Origin: Lachnoclostridium sp.
GTDB lineage: Bacteria; Bacillota; Clostridia; Lachnospirales; Lachnospiraceae
DNA: 64,000 bases
Assembly (NCBI GenBank): GCA_023664665.1
Contig: JAMPEY010000014.1
Span: forward strand, 1-64,000
Direction of reading: 5' to 3'
Part shown: positions 17,867 through 26,766 of the stretch, one piece after another
Layout of the letters: the number at the start of each line of letters is the position of its first letter
Position numbering within the stretch: position 1 is the first letter of the stretch
Made by a program: the position numbers and the translations under genes
Notes under the pieces: model-generated
The model's input: only the letters and a program-made list of their open reading frames with translations
The model's database searches: none
Told to the model about the DNA's origin: nothing

Positions 17867-19966
17867 ATGGACAATCAAATGAACGGATATGACAACAGCG
17901 GCGGTTATGGAAACGGGAATAACTACGGCGCAAATAACGGCCATGGCAATAATAACAACCGCGGCAATAATGGAGGACCGAACGGAAACGGCGAACCTCC
18001 GCGCCGTCCCAATATATTTATGCTGATTCTTACGGGACTCAGCACGGTAATGCTGGCACTCTTTTTCTACAGCATGCTGTTTGGCGGAAGCTCTGCCTCA
18101 CAGACGGTGGAATATACACAGTTTATACAGGATTTGGAAGATGAAAAAGTAGAGTCTGTACAAGTCAACATGGAGAGCGGCGAAATTCTGGTCACATTGA
18201 AGCAGGAAACCGCCGAAAAAAAGGAGCAGACGAAAACAGAAACCGATACAAAAACCGTGGATGAAAAAATACAGGAATTTTCTCCGCAGATTTCCCAACC
18301 CACTACCATATGGGATATGCTGGCTATGAAGCAGAGCAAAACCTATTCGACGCTGATGATGGAGAGCGCCGATAAGCTTACCGAGCGTCTGGAAGAGCAT
18401 GGCGTGCAGGCAAGGCGGATAGTGCGCAATAATTGGCTGATGGAGATTCTGATCACCGTAGTGCTGCCGGTGCTGCTTTTGTGGCTGGTGATAGGTTTCT
18501 TTTTCCGCAAAATGGGAGGAAGCGGCGGTCCCTTAGGCGTGGGTAAGAGCAATGCAAAGGTTTATGTCCAGAAGGAGACAGGGGTTACTTTCAAGGATGT
18601 GGCGGGAGAAGACGAAGCCAAGGAATCTTTAGTGGAAGTGGTGGACTTTTTACACAATCCCGGAAGATATTCCAAGATAGGTGCAAAGCTTCCCAAAGGA
18701 GCTTTGTTAGTGGGCCCTCCCGGAACCGGTAAAACCCTGCTTGCAAGGGCGGTGGCAGGAGAGGCGCATGTGCCGTTCTTTTCCCTGACAGGTTCTGATT
18801 TTATCGAATTATATGTGGGCGTAGGCGCGAGCCGTGTCCGTGACCTTTTTAAGGAAGCTACAAAAAATGCGCCCTGTATTGTTTTTATTGATGAGATAGA
18901 CGCTATCGGCCGGAGTCGTGATTCCAAATACGGCGGCGGTAACGAAGAGCGGGAGCAGACCTTGAATCAGTTGCTTTCCGAAATGGATGGTTTTGACAGT
19001 TCCAAGGGAATTTTGATTTTGGCGGCTACCAACCGCCCTGAGATTCTGGATAAAGCGTTGCTGCGGCCGGGGCGCTTTGACCGGCGTATTATTGTAGACA
19101 AGCCGGATTTGAAGGGGCGTGTGGAAATATTAAAGGTGCATTCCAAGGATGTAAAAATGGATGAAAGCGTGGATTTGGACGCTATTGCCCTTGCGACCAG
19201 TGGAGCCGTGGGTTCCGATTTGGCAAACATGATTAACGAGGCGGCAATCAATGCGGTAAAGGAAGGCAGAGAGTATGTCAATCAGCAGGATTTGTTTAAT
19301 GCAGTGGAACTGGTTCTGGTGGGTAAGGAGAAGAAGGACCGCATCATGAGCAAGGAGGAGCGGAAAATTGTATCTTACCATGAGGTAGGACATGCCCTTA
19401 TCAGCGCCTTGCAGAAAAATTCCGAACCGGTTCAAAAGATTACTATTGTGCCCCGCACTATGGGTGCATTGGGATATGTAATGCATGTGCCGGAGGAAGA
19501 GAAATACCTGAACACCGAGGCGGAGCTTCGGGATATGCTGGTAAGTCTGGTGGGAGGACGCGCGGCAGAGGAAGTAGTGTTTGACACCGTTACCACCGGC
19601 GCGGCAAACGATATAGAGAAAGCAACGGATATTGCCCGTAACATGGTTACAAGATACGGCATGAGCAGAAAATTCGGGCTGGTAGGTCTTGCCACCGTGG
19701 AGAGTCAATATCTGGAGGGCAGGACGGCATTAAACTGTAGTGACGAAACGGCTGCGGCCATTGATGAAGAAGTAGTGGCAATCATTAAAGAGAGCTATGA
19801 AAAAGCACTGACAATGCTGAAAGAAAACCGCACAATTATGGATAAACTGGCGGCGTTTCTGATTGAGAAAGAAACTATCACAGGCAAAGAATTTATGGAA
19901 ATCTTCCGCAGAGAGAAAGGGCTGCCGGAGCCTGAGAAGGACAGTAAGGAAGAAGAACAGCAGTAA
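17867..19966 (+). CDS. ftsH: ATP-dependent zinc metalloprotease FtsH
   Basis: 699 residues from ATG 17867; ATGs at 17849 and 17855 are also in frame and the choice is uncertain. An Asn/Gly-rich cytoplasmic extension of about 40 residues precedes TM1 (about 50-72). The extracytoplasmic domain is followed by TM2 (about 191-213), then the AAA+ module with Walker A GPPGTGKT (283-290), Walker B IVFIDEID and the second region of homology [20 protein letters not shown]. The protease domain has the zinc motif HEVGH (505-509). FtsH degrades membrane and unstable cytoplasmic proteins as a hexamer. The N-terminal Asn/Gly tract is longer than in model FtsH proteins. Monocistronic, with promoter and terminator. 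Confidence 0.96.
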   Translation: MDNQMNGYDNSGGYGNGNNYGANNGHGNNNNRGNNGGPNGNGEPPRRPNIFMLILTGLSTVMLALFFYSMLFGGSSASQTVEYTQFIQDLEDEKVESVQVNMESGEILVTLKQETAEKKEQTKTETDTKTVDEKIQEFSPQISQPTTIWDMLAMKQSKTYSTLMMESADKLTERLEEHGVQARRIVRNNWLMEILITVVLPVLLLWLVIGFFFRKMGGSGGPLGVGKSNAKVYVQKETGVTFKDVAGEDEAKESLVEVVDFLHNPGRYSKIGAKLPKGALLVGPPGTGKTLLARAVAGEAHVPFFSLTGSDFIELYVGVGASRVRDLFKEATKNAPCIVFIDEIDAIGRSRDSKYGGGNEEREQTLNQLLSEMDGFDSSKGILILAATNRPEILDKALLRPGRFDRRIIVDKPDLKGRVEILKVHSKDVKMDESVDLDAIALATSGAVGSDLANMINEAAINAVKEGREYVNQQDLFNAVELVLVGKEKKDRIMSKEERKIVSYHEVGHALISALQKNSEPVQKITIVPRTMGALGYVMHVPEEEKYLNTEAELRDMLVSLVGGRAAEEVVFDTVTTGAANDIEKATDIARNMVTRYGMSRKFGLVGLATVESQYLEGRTALNCSDETAAAIDEEVVAIIKESYEKALTMLKENRTIMDKLAAFLIEKETITGKEFMEIFRREKGLPEPEKDSKEEEQQ

Positions 19967-19971
19967 ACCGC

Positions 19972-20003
19972 AAAAAATCGACAGTCAATGTCGATTTTTT
20001 GTT
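19972..20003 (+). terminator. Intrinsic terminator of ftsH
   Basis: A 12-bp stem AAAAAATCGACA (19972-19983) with TGTCGATTTTTT (19989-20000), a 5-nt loop and a T-rich continuation. The A/T symmetry could let it work in both directions. Confidence 0.85.
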
Positions 20004-20022
20004 ATTTATAAAGTGCTGTCTC

Positions 20023-20050
20023 TTGACTTTTTGGCAGGAAGTAATAAAAT
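20023..20050 (+). promoter_or_regulatory. Promoter of the solute-binding/5'-nucleotidase-domain gene
   Basis: TTGACT (20023-20028), 16-bp spacer, TAAAAT (20045-20050). The leader of about 115 nt carries a GC-rich hairpin just before the ribosome-binding site. Confidence 0.65.
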
Positions 20051-20138
20051 CAATTTGAGAGATTGAATGGAAGCAAACAGCACCGACAGAAAACGGAGTC
20101 GCCGGATGACGCCGTGCGTCCCAAAGTTCCCACTGATT

Positions 20139-20168
20139 AAAATGCCGCTTGCGCGGCGGAATGAGAGG
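20139..20168 (+). repeat. 30-bp leader repeat with hairpin and ribosome-binding site
   Basis: These 30 bp recur without mismatch at 57542-57571. They hold the hairpin GCCGC-TTGC-GCGGC directly followed by the ribosome-binding segment GGAATGAGAGG. The two downstream genes are unrelated (a lipoprotein and a polysaccharide deacetylase), so the duplication is of the leader, not of a gene. Confidence 0.8.
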
Positions 20169-20172
20169 AAAA

Positions 20173-21990
20173 ATGAAAAAGTTGTTAGGCCTGATTACGG
20201 CAACGCTGTTAACGGCGTTACTGTTCGGATGCGGAAAATCGGAAGAATCCGGGCGGGAGCAGGTTACAGTGGCTTTGTGGAGCGACCAGCTTACCGAGCG
20301 TTATGCGCCTTATTTGCAGGAACGCTTCCCGGAAGTGGACTTTACATTTTATGTGGCAACCAATTCTACAGACTTCTACCGTTTTAAGCAGGAGAGGGGA
20401 GATTTGCCGGATATCCTCACCGTGCGGCGTTTTGCCCTGCGGGATGTGGCGGAGTGGAAGGATTCTTTGCTGGATTTAAGTGATACAAAGCTGGCAAATA
20501 CCTTTTCCCAGACTTATCTGCGAAGTTACACCTACAATGACGGTACGGTAAACTGGCTTCCCGCTTGCGCGGAGGTGGATGGTATCCTTGTAAACAAGAC
20601 ACTGTTAGAGAAGCATGGACTGTCCCTGCCCGAAACCTATCAGGAATTTGTGGAGTTATGCGGTGTATTGGAGGAATTGGGCATTCGACCTTTTCAGGCT
20701 AATTTTGAAGCGGATTACACCTGTATGGAAATGCTTCAGGGGTTATCGATAGAACAGCTTACCTCTCAGAAAGGGCGGGAGTGGCGGCAGCAGTATGAGA
20801 GCGGCCGGACGGATCGGTTAAGTGAGGAAGTCTGGCTTCCCGTCTTTGAGAGAATGGAAGAGTTTATTGCATATACCGGTCTTGATTCTTCCGACCTGAC
20901 AGGAAGCGCAGAGGACTATTTCCATGCGCTTGAGAGCGGCAAAACCGCGATGATCCGCACGACTCCCAATGAGGCAAACAGTTACGGCGTGGCGGACGAC
21001 TGCCTGTTACTTCCCTACTTTGGGGAGACGGCGGAGAATAGTTGGTATCTTACCTATCCGGCTTTTCAGGTAGCCGCCAATATTCGGGGAACGGAAGATC
21101 CTGCCCGCAAAGAACTGATTCTGGAAATCATGTCGGCAATGTTGGACGAGGAGGCGCTAAAGCAGATTACCAGTGACGATACCCTGATCGCTTACAACAA
21201 GGATGTAACACAGAATTTGTCCCCTTTGCTTGCCCCTATGGAAGAGCCGATGAAAGATAACCGGCTTTATATCCGACTGGCTTCCGCAGACATGTTTTCC
21301 GTTTCACAAACGGTGGTGCAGGGAATGATTACAGGTGAATATCCTGATGCCCGCTCCGCTTTTGAAGCGTTTAACACTGCCATGAGCAAGCCGCCGGATG
21401 ACGGGAAGATAATCGCTCACATTGACACCGGTTATTCTTATGCTTTTGACCCGAAACACGGAAGTCAGGCGGCGTCGGCGGTGCTTAACTCTTTGAGGGA
21501 GGAAGTGGGAACGCAGATGCTCATCGGTCCTGCCGAATCTGTGGCAGGTAATATTATTGCCGGAGACTACACGCAGACGGAACTGCGTTTTCTGACAATG
21601 GGCGAGGAGCCGGTTATTGTCCTGTGTGAAATGACAGGAGAACAATTGTATCAATATGTGGATTATGTGATTACCAATCGCGGCGGGCGGGGAGCTGTTA
21701 TCAACGATTCCACTCTGTATGTGTCCAGCGGTTTTGAGATGACTGTGAGGAAAACGGATACGGGATATGCTCTGGAAGGGTTGACTGTTGACGGACAGAA
21801 GCTGGATAAAGAAGCGGTGTACACCGTGGCAACGCTTGGAAATCTGGAAAATATGATGGAGGCGGCTTTGGAAGCCATAGGAGTAACAAATTATGACCGC
21901 ACAAAAACTGCATATAAGCAGATTGTAACGGGCAGGCTGGCAGAAGGCAGGCAGCTGGCTGCGCCTACGGATTATATTACATTGCAATAA
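20173..21990 (+). CDS. Lipoprotein: ABC solute-binding domain fused to 5'-nucleotidase C-terminal domain
   Basis: 605 residues from ATG 20173 (GAGAGG just upstream). The signal sequence ends in the lipobox LLFGC (C20). Residues about 30-400 look like an extracellular family 1 solute-binding protein (VTVALWSDQLTERYAPYLQERFPEVD, later WLPACAEVDGILVNK). Residues about 430-600 match the substrate-specificity domain of 5'-nucleotidases: EMTGEQLYQYVDYVITNRGG, LYVSSGFEMTVRK and EAVYTVATLGN. The catalytic metallophosphatase domain of such enzymes is absent, so I infer binding rather than hydrolysis. No ABC permease is nearby. The gene is 22 bp from a hybrid histidine kinase, so it is probably the extracellular sensor component of that kinase. 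Confidence 0.85.
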   Translation: MKKLLGLITATLLTALLFGCGKSEESGREQVTVALWSDQLTERYAPYLQERFPEVDFTFYVATNSTDFYRFKQERGDLPDILTVRRFALRDVAEWKDSLLDLSDTKLANTFSQTYLRSYTYNDGTVNWLPACAEVDGILVNKTLLEKHGLSLPETYQEFVELCGVLEELGIRPFQANFEADYTCMEMLQGLSIEQLTSQKGREWRQQYESGRTDRLSEEVWLPVFERMEEFIAYTGLDSSDLTGSAEDYFHALESGKTAMIRTTPNEANSYGVADDCLLLPYFGETAENSWYLTYPAFQVAANIRGTEDPARKELILEIMSAMLDEEALKQITSDDTLIAYNKDVTQNLSPLLAPMEEPMKDNRLYIRLASADMFSVSQTVVQGMITGEYPDARSAFEAFNTAMSKPPDDGKIIAHIDTGYSYAFDPKHGSQAASAVLNSLREEVGTQMLIGPAESVAGNIIAGDYTQTELRFLTMGEEPVIVLCEMTGEQLYQYVDYVITNRGGRGAVINDSTLYVSSGFEMTVRKTDTGYALEGLTVDGQKLDKEAVYTVATLGNLENMMEAALEAIGVTNYDRTKTAYKQIVTGRLAEGRQLAAPTDYITLQ

Positions 21991-22012
21991 GATTAAGAGG
22001 AAAGGAAGCACT

Positions 22013-24679
22013 ATGAGTTTTAAGGGAAATAAAAGGAATATGTTTCTTCCGATAGCGCTGATTTTGGGGCTGCTGGCAGTTTTGGCGGCAGGAACATCCT
22101 TTTTTTCAAAATATCTGGATAACAAGATTTTCGAGGAGCGTACAACGCAGTTAGTGGAGATTACCGCTCAGGTACAGGTGAATCTGCTCAACGCTTTGGA
22201 CACACATTGGAATTATCTTACCGCCGCAGTGAATGCCCTTGAGGAGGGAACCTTTGAAGATGGGGAGGATGTAGCGGACTATGTGGGCGGTCTGGAGCGT
22301 TTGCTGGAAACGGACAGCTACCATTCCAACCTTATGCTGTTGGACAGTCAGGGAAACTGCTGGGATGAACAGGGCAGGCACAGCGTATGGACCGATCTGG
22401 ACATAGTGGCAGGCGGGGATGAGCGATATAGCTTTATTTCCGACAGTTATATTGCGCAGGGCAGTTGTTGGGTTTTTGTACAAAAATTGGAGAAGCCACT
22501 GGAAACGGCAGACGGTCTGGTGTTTACCCACGCTGTTCTTTTGAAAGATATCTATACGCTGGTAGAATATTATGACAGCGCTGCCTATGGAAACCAAAAC
22601 GAGACTTATATTTTGAAGAGCAACGGCACCCGGATGCACGATAATATCTCGCAGGAAAATATCATTCAGGCATATAATGTACTGAAAGTGCTGGAAGAGA
22701 TGGAGGGTCAGCAATATCACGATATCCGTGCCGCGCTGGCTGAGAATGACACACTCAGCACGAATTTTTGGACGGAGGGGAAGGAGTATTATTACTGCAT
22801 TACCTCTTTGGAAAAGTATGATACGCTGTTATTGTTTTTAATTCCGGCAGAGTTTGTGGCTCCCGGAACGGTGGGCATGGTGAATATGGTGGTGCGTACG
22901 CTGCTGATTCTGGCGGTGGCGCTCCTTGTGCTGGTAATATTGGCTTTTGTAGCAATTCTCCGGCAGCGAAACAGCGCCCGGCTGTATCTTCAGGAGCAGG
23001 AAAATCTGCACCGTCAGGAGGAGCTAAATCAACAATTGGAAGAGTATAATACCATGCTGGCTCAATCCAAGGAGTCGGCGGAACAGGCTTTCCAGATTGC
23101 GGAGGAGGCAAACCGTGCCAAGAGCTCCTTCCTGTCCAATATGAGCCATGATATCCGCACGCCAATGAACGCGATTGTGGGATTCACGACTTTGCTGGCC
23201 CGTGACGCGGATAAACCCGACAAGGTGAGAGAGTACATTCAGAAGATTAACTCTTCCAGCCAGCACCTTCTGGGACTGATCAATGATATTCTGGATATCA
23301 GCAAAATAGAGGCGGGTAAAACAACGCTGAATGTGTCGGAAGAAAGCATTGTAGATTTGATTGGAGGTATTGACGGCATTATCCGTCCCCAGATGAAGGC
23401 AAGGGGACATAACTTTGAGGTTTACAGCAAAGATTTGCAGCATGAGCGTGTGGTGATGGACAAACTCCGCTTGAATCAGATTTTGCTGAATCTGCTGTCC
23501 AATGCGGCGAAATATACGCCGGATGGCGGACATATTACCCTGACTGTGCAGGAGCTGCCGCAGCATACCAGACAGCTTGCAAGTTATCGTTTTGTTGTGG
23601 CAGACAACGGTTATGGTATGAGTGAAGAATATCAGAACACTATCTTTCAGGCTTTTACCCGTGAAGAGAGCAGTGTGACGAATAAAATTCAAGGAACCGG
23701 CTTAGGAATGGCTATCACGAAAAATCTATTGGATCTGATGGGTGGAAGCATTTCGGTAAAGAGTAAAAAAGGAGAGGGTTCTACATTTACCGTGGATTTG
23801 GACCTACAGATCAGTGAACAGGCCATTGATCGGAAGTTCTGGAAAAAGAATAACATTACCCGACTGCTGGCGGTGGACGATGAGGAGGTCGTCTGCCAGA
23901 ATATCCAATTGACGATGAAGGACACCGGAGTTGCTGTGGATTATGTACTGGATGGCAAAAGCGCGATGGAAATGGTGAAACATTCCGCCGGGGAGGGAGT
24001 ACCGTACGATATCGTTTTGTTGGATTGGAAAATGCCGGGTATGGACGGAATAGAAACTGCCCGCCGTATCCGGGAAATGACTCTCGGAAATGCTCCTCTT
24101 CTGATTCTCACCAGCTATGATTGGCCGGAAGTGGAGGAAGAGGCTCGTGACGCCGGAGTAGATGCTTTTCTGCCCAAACCGTTTTTCCTTACCAGCTTCA
24201 GGAAGAAAGTGGATGAAATTTTGAAACAGGAAGCGTCCGACATCCTGACAGAAGAGGCTGCCATAGAAGAAACCGCAGAGGGTCAGAGCGTATTTCAGGG
24301 AATGCATATTCTGGCGGCGGAAGACAATGAGATCAATGCGGAGATTCTTAATGCGGTGCTGGATAACAGCGGAGCCACCTGTAAAATTTGCGAAAACGGA
24401 CAGCTTGTGGTGGAAGAGTTTAAGCAGTCCGTACCCGGCCAGTATCAGTTAATCCTGATGGATGTGCAGATGCCGGTGATGAACGGCTATGAGGCAACAA
24501 AAGCAATACGGGCGCTGGACCATCCGCTGGCAAAGGAAATCCCTATTATTGCCATGACGGCGAACGCGTTTGCCGAGGATGTCCGGGACGCGCTGGAAGC
24601 CGGAATGAATGCGCATGTGGCAAAGCCGGTGGACATAGCGGTACTGGAGCAGACAATCAAGTCGGTATTGCATTCATAA
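22013..24679 (+). CDS. Hybrid sensor histidine kinase with two receiver domains
   Basis: 888 residues. TM1 (about 10-30), an extracellular sensor region (about 31-290, Cache-like by layout), TM2 (about 292-315), a coiled coil, then HisKA with H379 in MSHDIRTPMN. The HATPase domain has the N box LLNLLSNAAKY, the G1 motif ADNGYGMS and the G2 motif GTGLGMAI. Two receiver domains follow with D671 (LLDWKMPGMDG) and D817 (LILMDVQMPVMNG). There is no Hpt domain or DNA-binding output in the protein, so phosphate probably passes to a partner elsewhere. It is co-transcribed with the upstream lipoprotein, which likely supplies ligand information. Confidence 0.92.
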   Translation: MSFKGNKRNMFLPIALILGLLAVLAAGTSFFSKYLDNKIFEERTTQLVEITAQVQVNLLNALDTHWNYLTAAVNALEEGTFEDGEDVADYVGGLERLLETDSYHSNLMLLDSQGNCWDEQGRHSVWTDLDIVAGGDERYSFISDSYIAQGSCWVFVQKLEKPLETADGLVFTHAVLLKDIYTLVEYYDSAAYGNQNETYILKSNGTRMHDNISQENIIQAYNVLKVLEEMEGQQYHDIRAALAENDTLSTNFWTEGKEYYYCITSLEKYDTLLLFLIPAEFVAPGTVGMVNMVVRTLLILAVALLVLVILAFVAILRQRNSARLYLQEQENLHRQEELNQQLEEYNTMLAQSKESAEQAFQIAEEANRAKSSFLSNMSHDIRTPMNAIVGFTTLLARDADKPDKVREYIQKINSSSQHLLGLINDILDISKIEAGKTTLNVSEESIVDLIGGIDGIIRPQMKARGHNFEVYSKDLQHERVVMDKLRLNQILLNLLSNAAKYTPDGGHITLTVQELPQHTRQLASYRFVVADNGYGMSEEYQNTIFQAFTREESSVTNKIQGTGLGMAITKNLLDLMGGSISVKSKKGEGSTFTVDLDLQISEQAIDRKFWKKNNITRLLAVDDEEVVCQNIQLTMKDTGVAVDYVLDGKSAMEMVKHSAGEGVPYDIVLLDWKMPGMDGIETARRIREMTLGNAPLLILTSYDWPEVEEEARDAGVDAFLPKPFFLTSFRKKVDEILKQEASDILTEEAAIEETAEGQSVFQGMHILAAEDNEINAEILNAVLDNSGATCKICENGQLVVEEFKQSVPGQYQLILMDVQMPVMNGYEATKAIRALDHPLAKEIPIIAMTANAFAEDVRDALEAGMNAHVAKPVDIAVLEQTIKSVLHS

Positions 24680-24793
24680 ACCATGAAGTATGTTGCGCTT
24701 GCTTTTTTATTTATGGGGTGTTAGAATCACTTTAGTATAAAATGCTGTTTTGAGGGTTTTGAAGCACAAAAATCGTTCGGAGAGAAGAAATCG

Positions 24794-25570
24794 GTGGATA
24801 ATAAACGCGTAAAAGGAAAACGGGAAAAAGTAATATTGGCAGCCGCCGGATTTGTGGCTTGCAGTTATGCTGTTTTGAATTATATTGCAAAAAGAAAGAA
24901 AGACGCCATAGAGCCTGTTGTTGAGGGTTCCTTTTATGAAAAAAATATAAAGCGGGTGATTGATAAGGGGCTGTCCTTTGCAGGATTGATTGTATTGGCG
25001 CCCATATACGGAATTATCTCATTGGCAATTGTTATTGATGATCCGGGACCGGTGCTGTTTACCCAGAAGAGAGTAGGAAAGGATAAGGAGTTTTTTGTAC
25101 TCCACAAATTCCGTTCCATGAAAATGAAGACGCCCCATGATGTTCCCACGCACCAATTAGAGAATCCGGAACAGTATATTACAAGAGTGGGAAAGTTTAT
25201 ACGCAAATACAGTTTGGATGAACTGCCGCAGATATGGGATATCTTTGTGGGAAATATGAGCATTATCGGACCGCGTCCTGCCCTCTGGAATCAGGACGAT
25301 CTGGTGGCGGAACGGGATAAATACGGGGCAAATGATATTCTTCCGGGCTTGACCGGCTGGGCACAGATTAATGGGCGGGACGAGCTGGAAATAGAGGATA
25401 AGGCAAAGCTGGACGGAGTGTATGTTGAGAAATTGAGACAGGGCGGTATAAAGGCTTTGTTTTTTGATATAAAATGTTTTTTCGGAACAATATGGTCTGT
25501 GCTTGACAGTGACGGCGTAGTAGAAGGCGGAACAGGGGAGATGCACAGGGCGGAGAAGAGCGTTAAATGA
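24794..25570 (+). CDS. Undecaprenyl-phosphate sugar phosphotransferase
   Basis: 258 residues from a GTG start with GGAGAG upstream. One N-terminal hydrophobic segment (about 12-30) and a reentrant helix (about 58-80) precede the bacterial sugar transferase core: DDPGPVLFTQKRVGKDKEFFVLHKFRSMK, SLDELPQIWDIFVGNMSIIGPRP and LPGLTGWAQINGRDEL. Such enzymes start capsule or glycan repeat units by putting a sugar-1-phosphate on the lipid carrier. It is short, without the four-TM N-terminal domain of WbaP. It stands alone; the sugar genes at 52-57 kb might feed it, but nothing shows this directly. Confidence 0.9.
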   Translation: MDNKRVKGKREKVILAAAGFVACSYAVLNYIAKRKKDAIEPVVEGSFYEKNIKRVIDKGLSFAGLIVLAPIYGIISLAIVIDDPGPVLFTQKRVGKDKEFFVLHKFRSMKMKTPHDVPTHQLENPEQYITRVGKFIRKYSLDELPQIWDIFVGNMSIIGPRPALWNQDDLVAERDKYGANDILPGLTGWAQINGRDELEIEDKAKLDGVYVEKLRQGGIKALFFDIKCFFGTIWSVLDSDGVVEGGTGEMHRAEKSVK

Positions 25571-25574
25571 AAAG

Positions 25575-25608
25575 CCTCTTGCAAACTATCTGTCTGCAAG
25601 AGGTTTTG
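25575..25608. terminator. Bidirectional terminator between convergent genes
   Basis: A 9-bp perfect stem CCTCTTGCA (25575-25583) with TGCAAGAGG (25595-25603). T runs follow on the + side (TTTTGCT), with a shorter one on the minus side. It separates the sugar transferase from the convergent FlxA-like gene. Confidence 0.75.
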
Positions 25609-25623
25609 CTATGCGTTATTCGC

Positions 25624-26496
25624 TTAATTAAAGATGATAGAGATGTTATCAAACATTTTCTTGTTGTTAATGATGCCGGTTCTGTTGATGGCATCTAACT
25701 GTTGGTCGGCATAGATTTTCAGCTCTTCTTTGTGCTGCTCCAAGGCATTGGCAGTCTGTTTTGCTTTGTCTGGCTTGTTGCCGGAATCCTTGTGCAGGGA
25801 AGAGATGGCATCTTCCGTTATGATGATTTTTTTGCCGATACCGCTGGCAACTTTGTTGATTTGCCCCTGCAGGGAAGCTTTTTCCTCCTCTGTGGGTGCG
25901 GTGCGCTGCCTGCCCTCCAGAGCGGTGCGTATCCTGCCCATATCTGCAATCTGCTCTTTTGTAGAGGAGAGGGTAATCAGTACGCCGGATTCCTTACTGC
26001 CAAGCAATGCAGGCTGCGGTTCCTCTTCTTTTTCGGAATTTATATTGCTTCCGGTGGTGTCCACAGCCTTATTATTTATAGAAGAAGATTTACCGTCGAC
26101 CGGATTGTCATCGGAAAAATTGCCGTCGGCTGAATTGCCGTGGGTGGACTGACCGTCTGTTGCCTGAACGGACTGATGTTCCTCTGACAGGGTCTGCTTG
26201 CTGTCTGTCTCTTTTAAAGCTTGTTTGGCAGCCTCCTGTTTTTGGGCGGCTTCTTCCTGCCTTTTCTGTATCTGGTATTGGCGCAATTCGCTGTTCAAAT
26301 CCTGAATCTGCTCTCTTGCGGACTGCTTTTTCCGGGTCTTTTGGTCATCACTCATCTCCTGATCGTTAGAGATAGTCCTCAGTTCCTCCTGAAGATTGGA
26401 AATCTTTTTGCGGAGGCTGCTTTCACGGCTGTCCGGTGCGGACTGCTTGGAAGATACATTATTTTGAGATAAACTGTTAATTCCTGATATATTCAT
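25624..26496 (-). CDS. FlxA-like coiled-coil protein
   Basis: 290 residues behind a strong AAGGAGG site. The N-terminal third is a heptad-rich helix (SLRKKISNLQEELRTISNDQ, then AREQIQDLNSELRQYQIQKR) like the FlxA-like family. The middle (about 105-150) is a low-complexity Ser/Asp/Gly/Asn region with short degenerate repeats (HGNSADG, GNFSDDN, NPVDGKS). The C-terminal part (about 165-290) is helical and charged and ends IINNKKMFDNISIIFN. No signal peptide or membrane segment is visible. FlxA is a flagellar-regulon protein of unknown role in E. coli, but no flagellar gene is in this window. Function unknown. Confidence 0.75.
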   Translation of the reverse strand: MNISGINSLSQNNVSSKQSAPDSRESSLRKKISNLQEELRTISNDQEMSDDQKTRKKQSAREQIQDLNSELRQYQIQKRQEEAAQKQEAAKQALKETDSKQTLSEEHQSVQATDGQSTHGNSADGNFSDDNPVDGKSSSINNKAVDTTGSNINSEKEEEPQPALLGSKESGVLITLSSTKEQIADMGRIRTALEGRQRTAPTEEEKASLQGQINKVASGIGKKIIITEDAISSLHKDSGNKPDKAKQTANALEQHKEELKIYADQQLDAINRTGIINNKKMFDNISIIFN

Positions 26497-26597
26497 ATGC
26501 CTACCTCCTTATCAACATAATCTGCCTTACTTGTCTATATCCGAATAAATTCGGTATAGGCAAATACGGCATACTATCAAAATGAATTGTAATACAA

Positions 26598-26626
26598 ATT
26601 ATAGCACAATTTGCAAAATTTATCAA
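26598..26626 (-). promoter_or_regulatory. Promoter of the FlxA-like gene
   Basis: On the minus strand, TTGATA (26626-26621), 17-bp spacer, TATAAT (26603-26598). The leader of about 95 nt contains the inverted repeat CCGAATAAATTCGG (26541-26554), a candidate operator. I do not see a sigma-28 (FliA) type promoter. Confidence 0.75.
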
Positions 26627-26681
26627 CTATGCCCAAACAATTTGTTTGCAATTTGTTTGCCCGATTTGCCTGCTTGCCGCA

Positions 26682-26710
26682 TTGCATCAAACAGGTAATT
26701 ATGGTATCAT
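26682..26710 (+). promoter_or_regulatory. Promoter of uvrC
   Basis: TTGCAT (26682-26687), 17-bp spacer, TATCAT (26705-26710). Transcription would start near 26717, which argues against the ATG at 26719 and for the one at 26767. Confidence 0.55.
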
Positions 26711-26766
26711 AAAACCATATGCAGGAACTGCTGTGGGAGCCATGGACGGAAAGGCGGCCAAACTTC

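Noticed and set aside
20067-20387. 106-codon frame in the leader of the solute-binding lipoprotein
   Set aside because: It runs into the lipoprotein gene in another frame, has no ribosome-binding site, and is explained as leader sequence with a repeat.
21304-22125. 273-codon minus-strand frame across the lipoprotein/kinase junction
   Set aside because: It spans the 22-bp junction of two well-supported co-directional genes and has no family resemblance.
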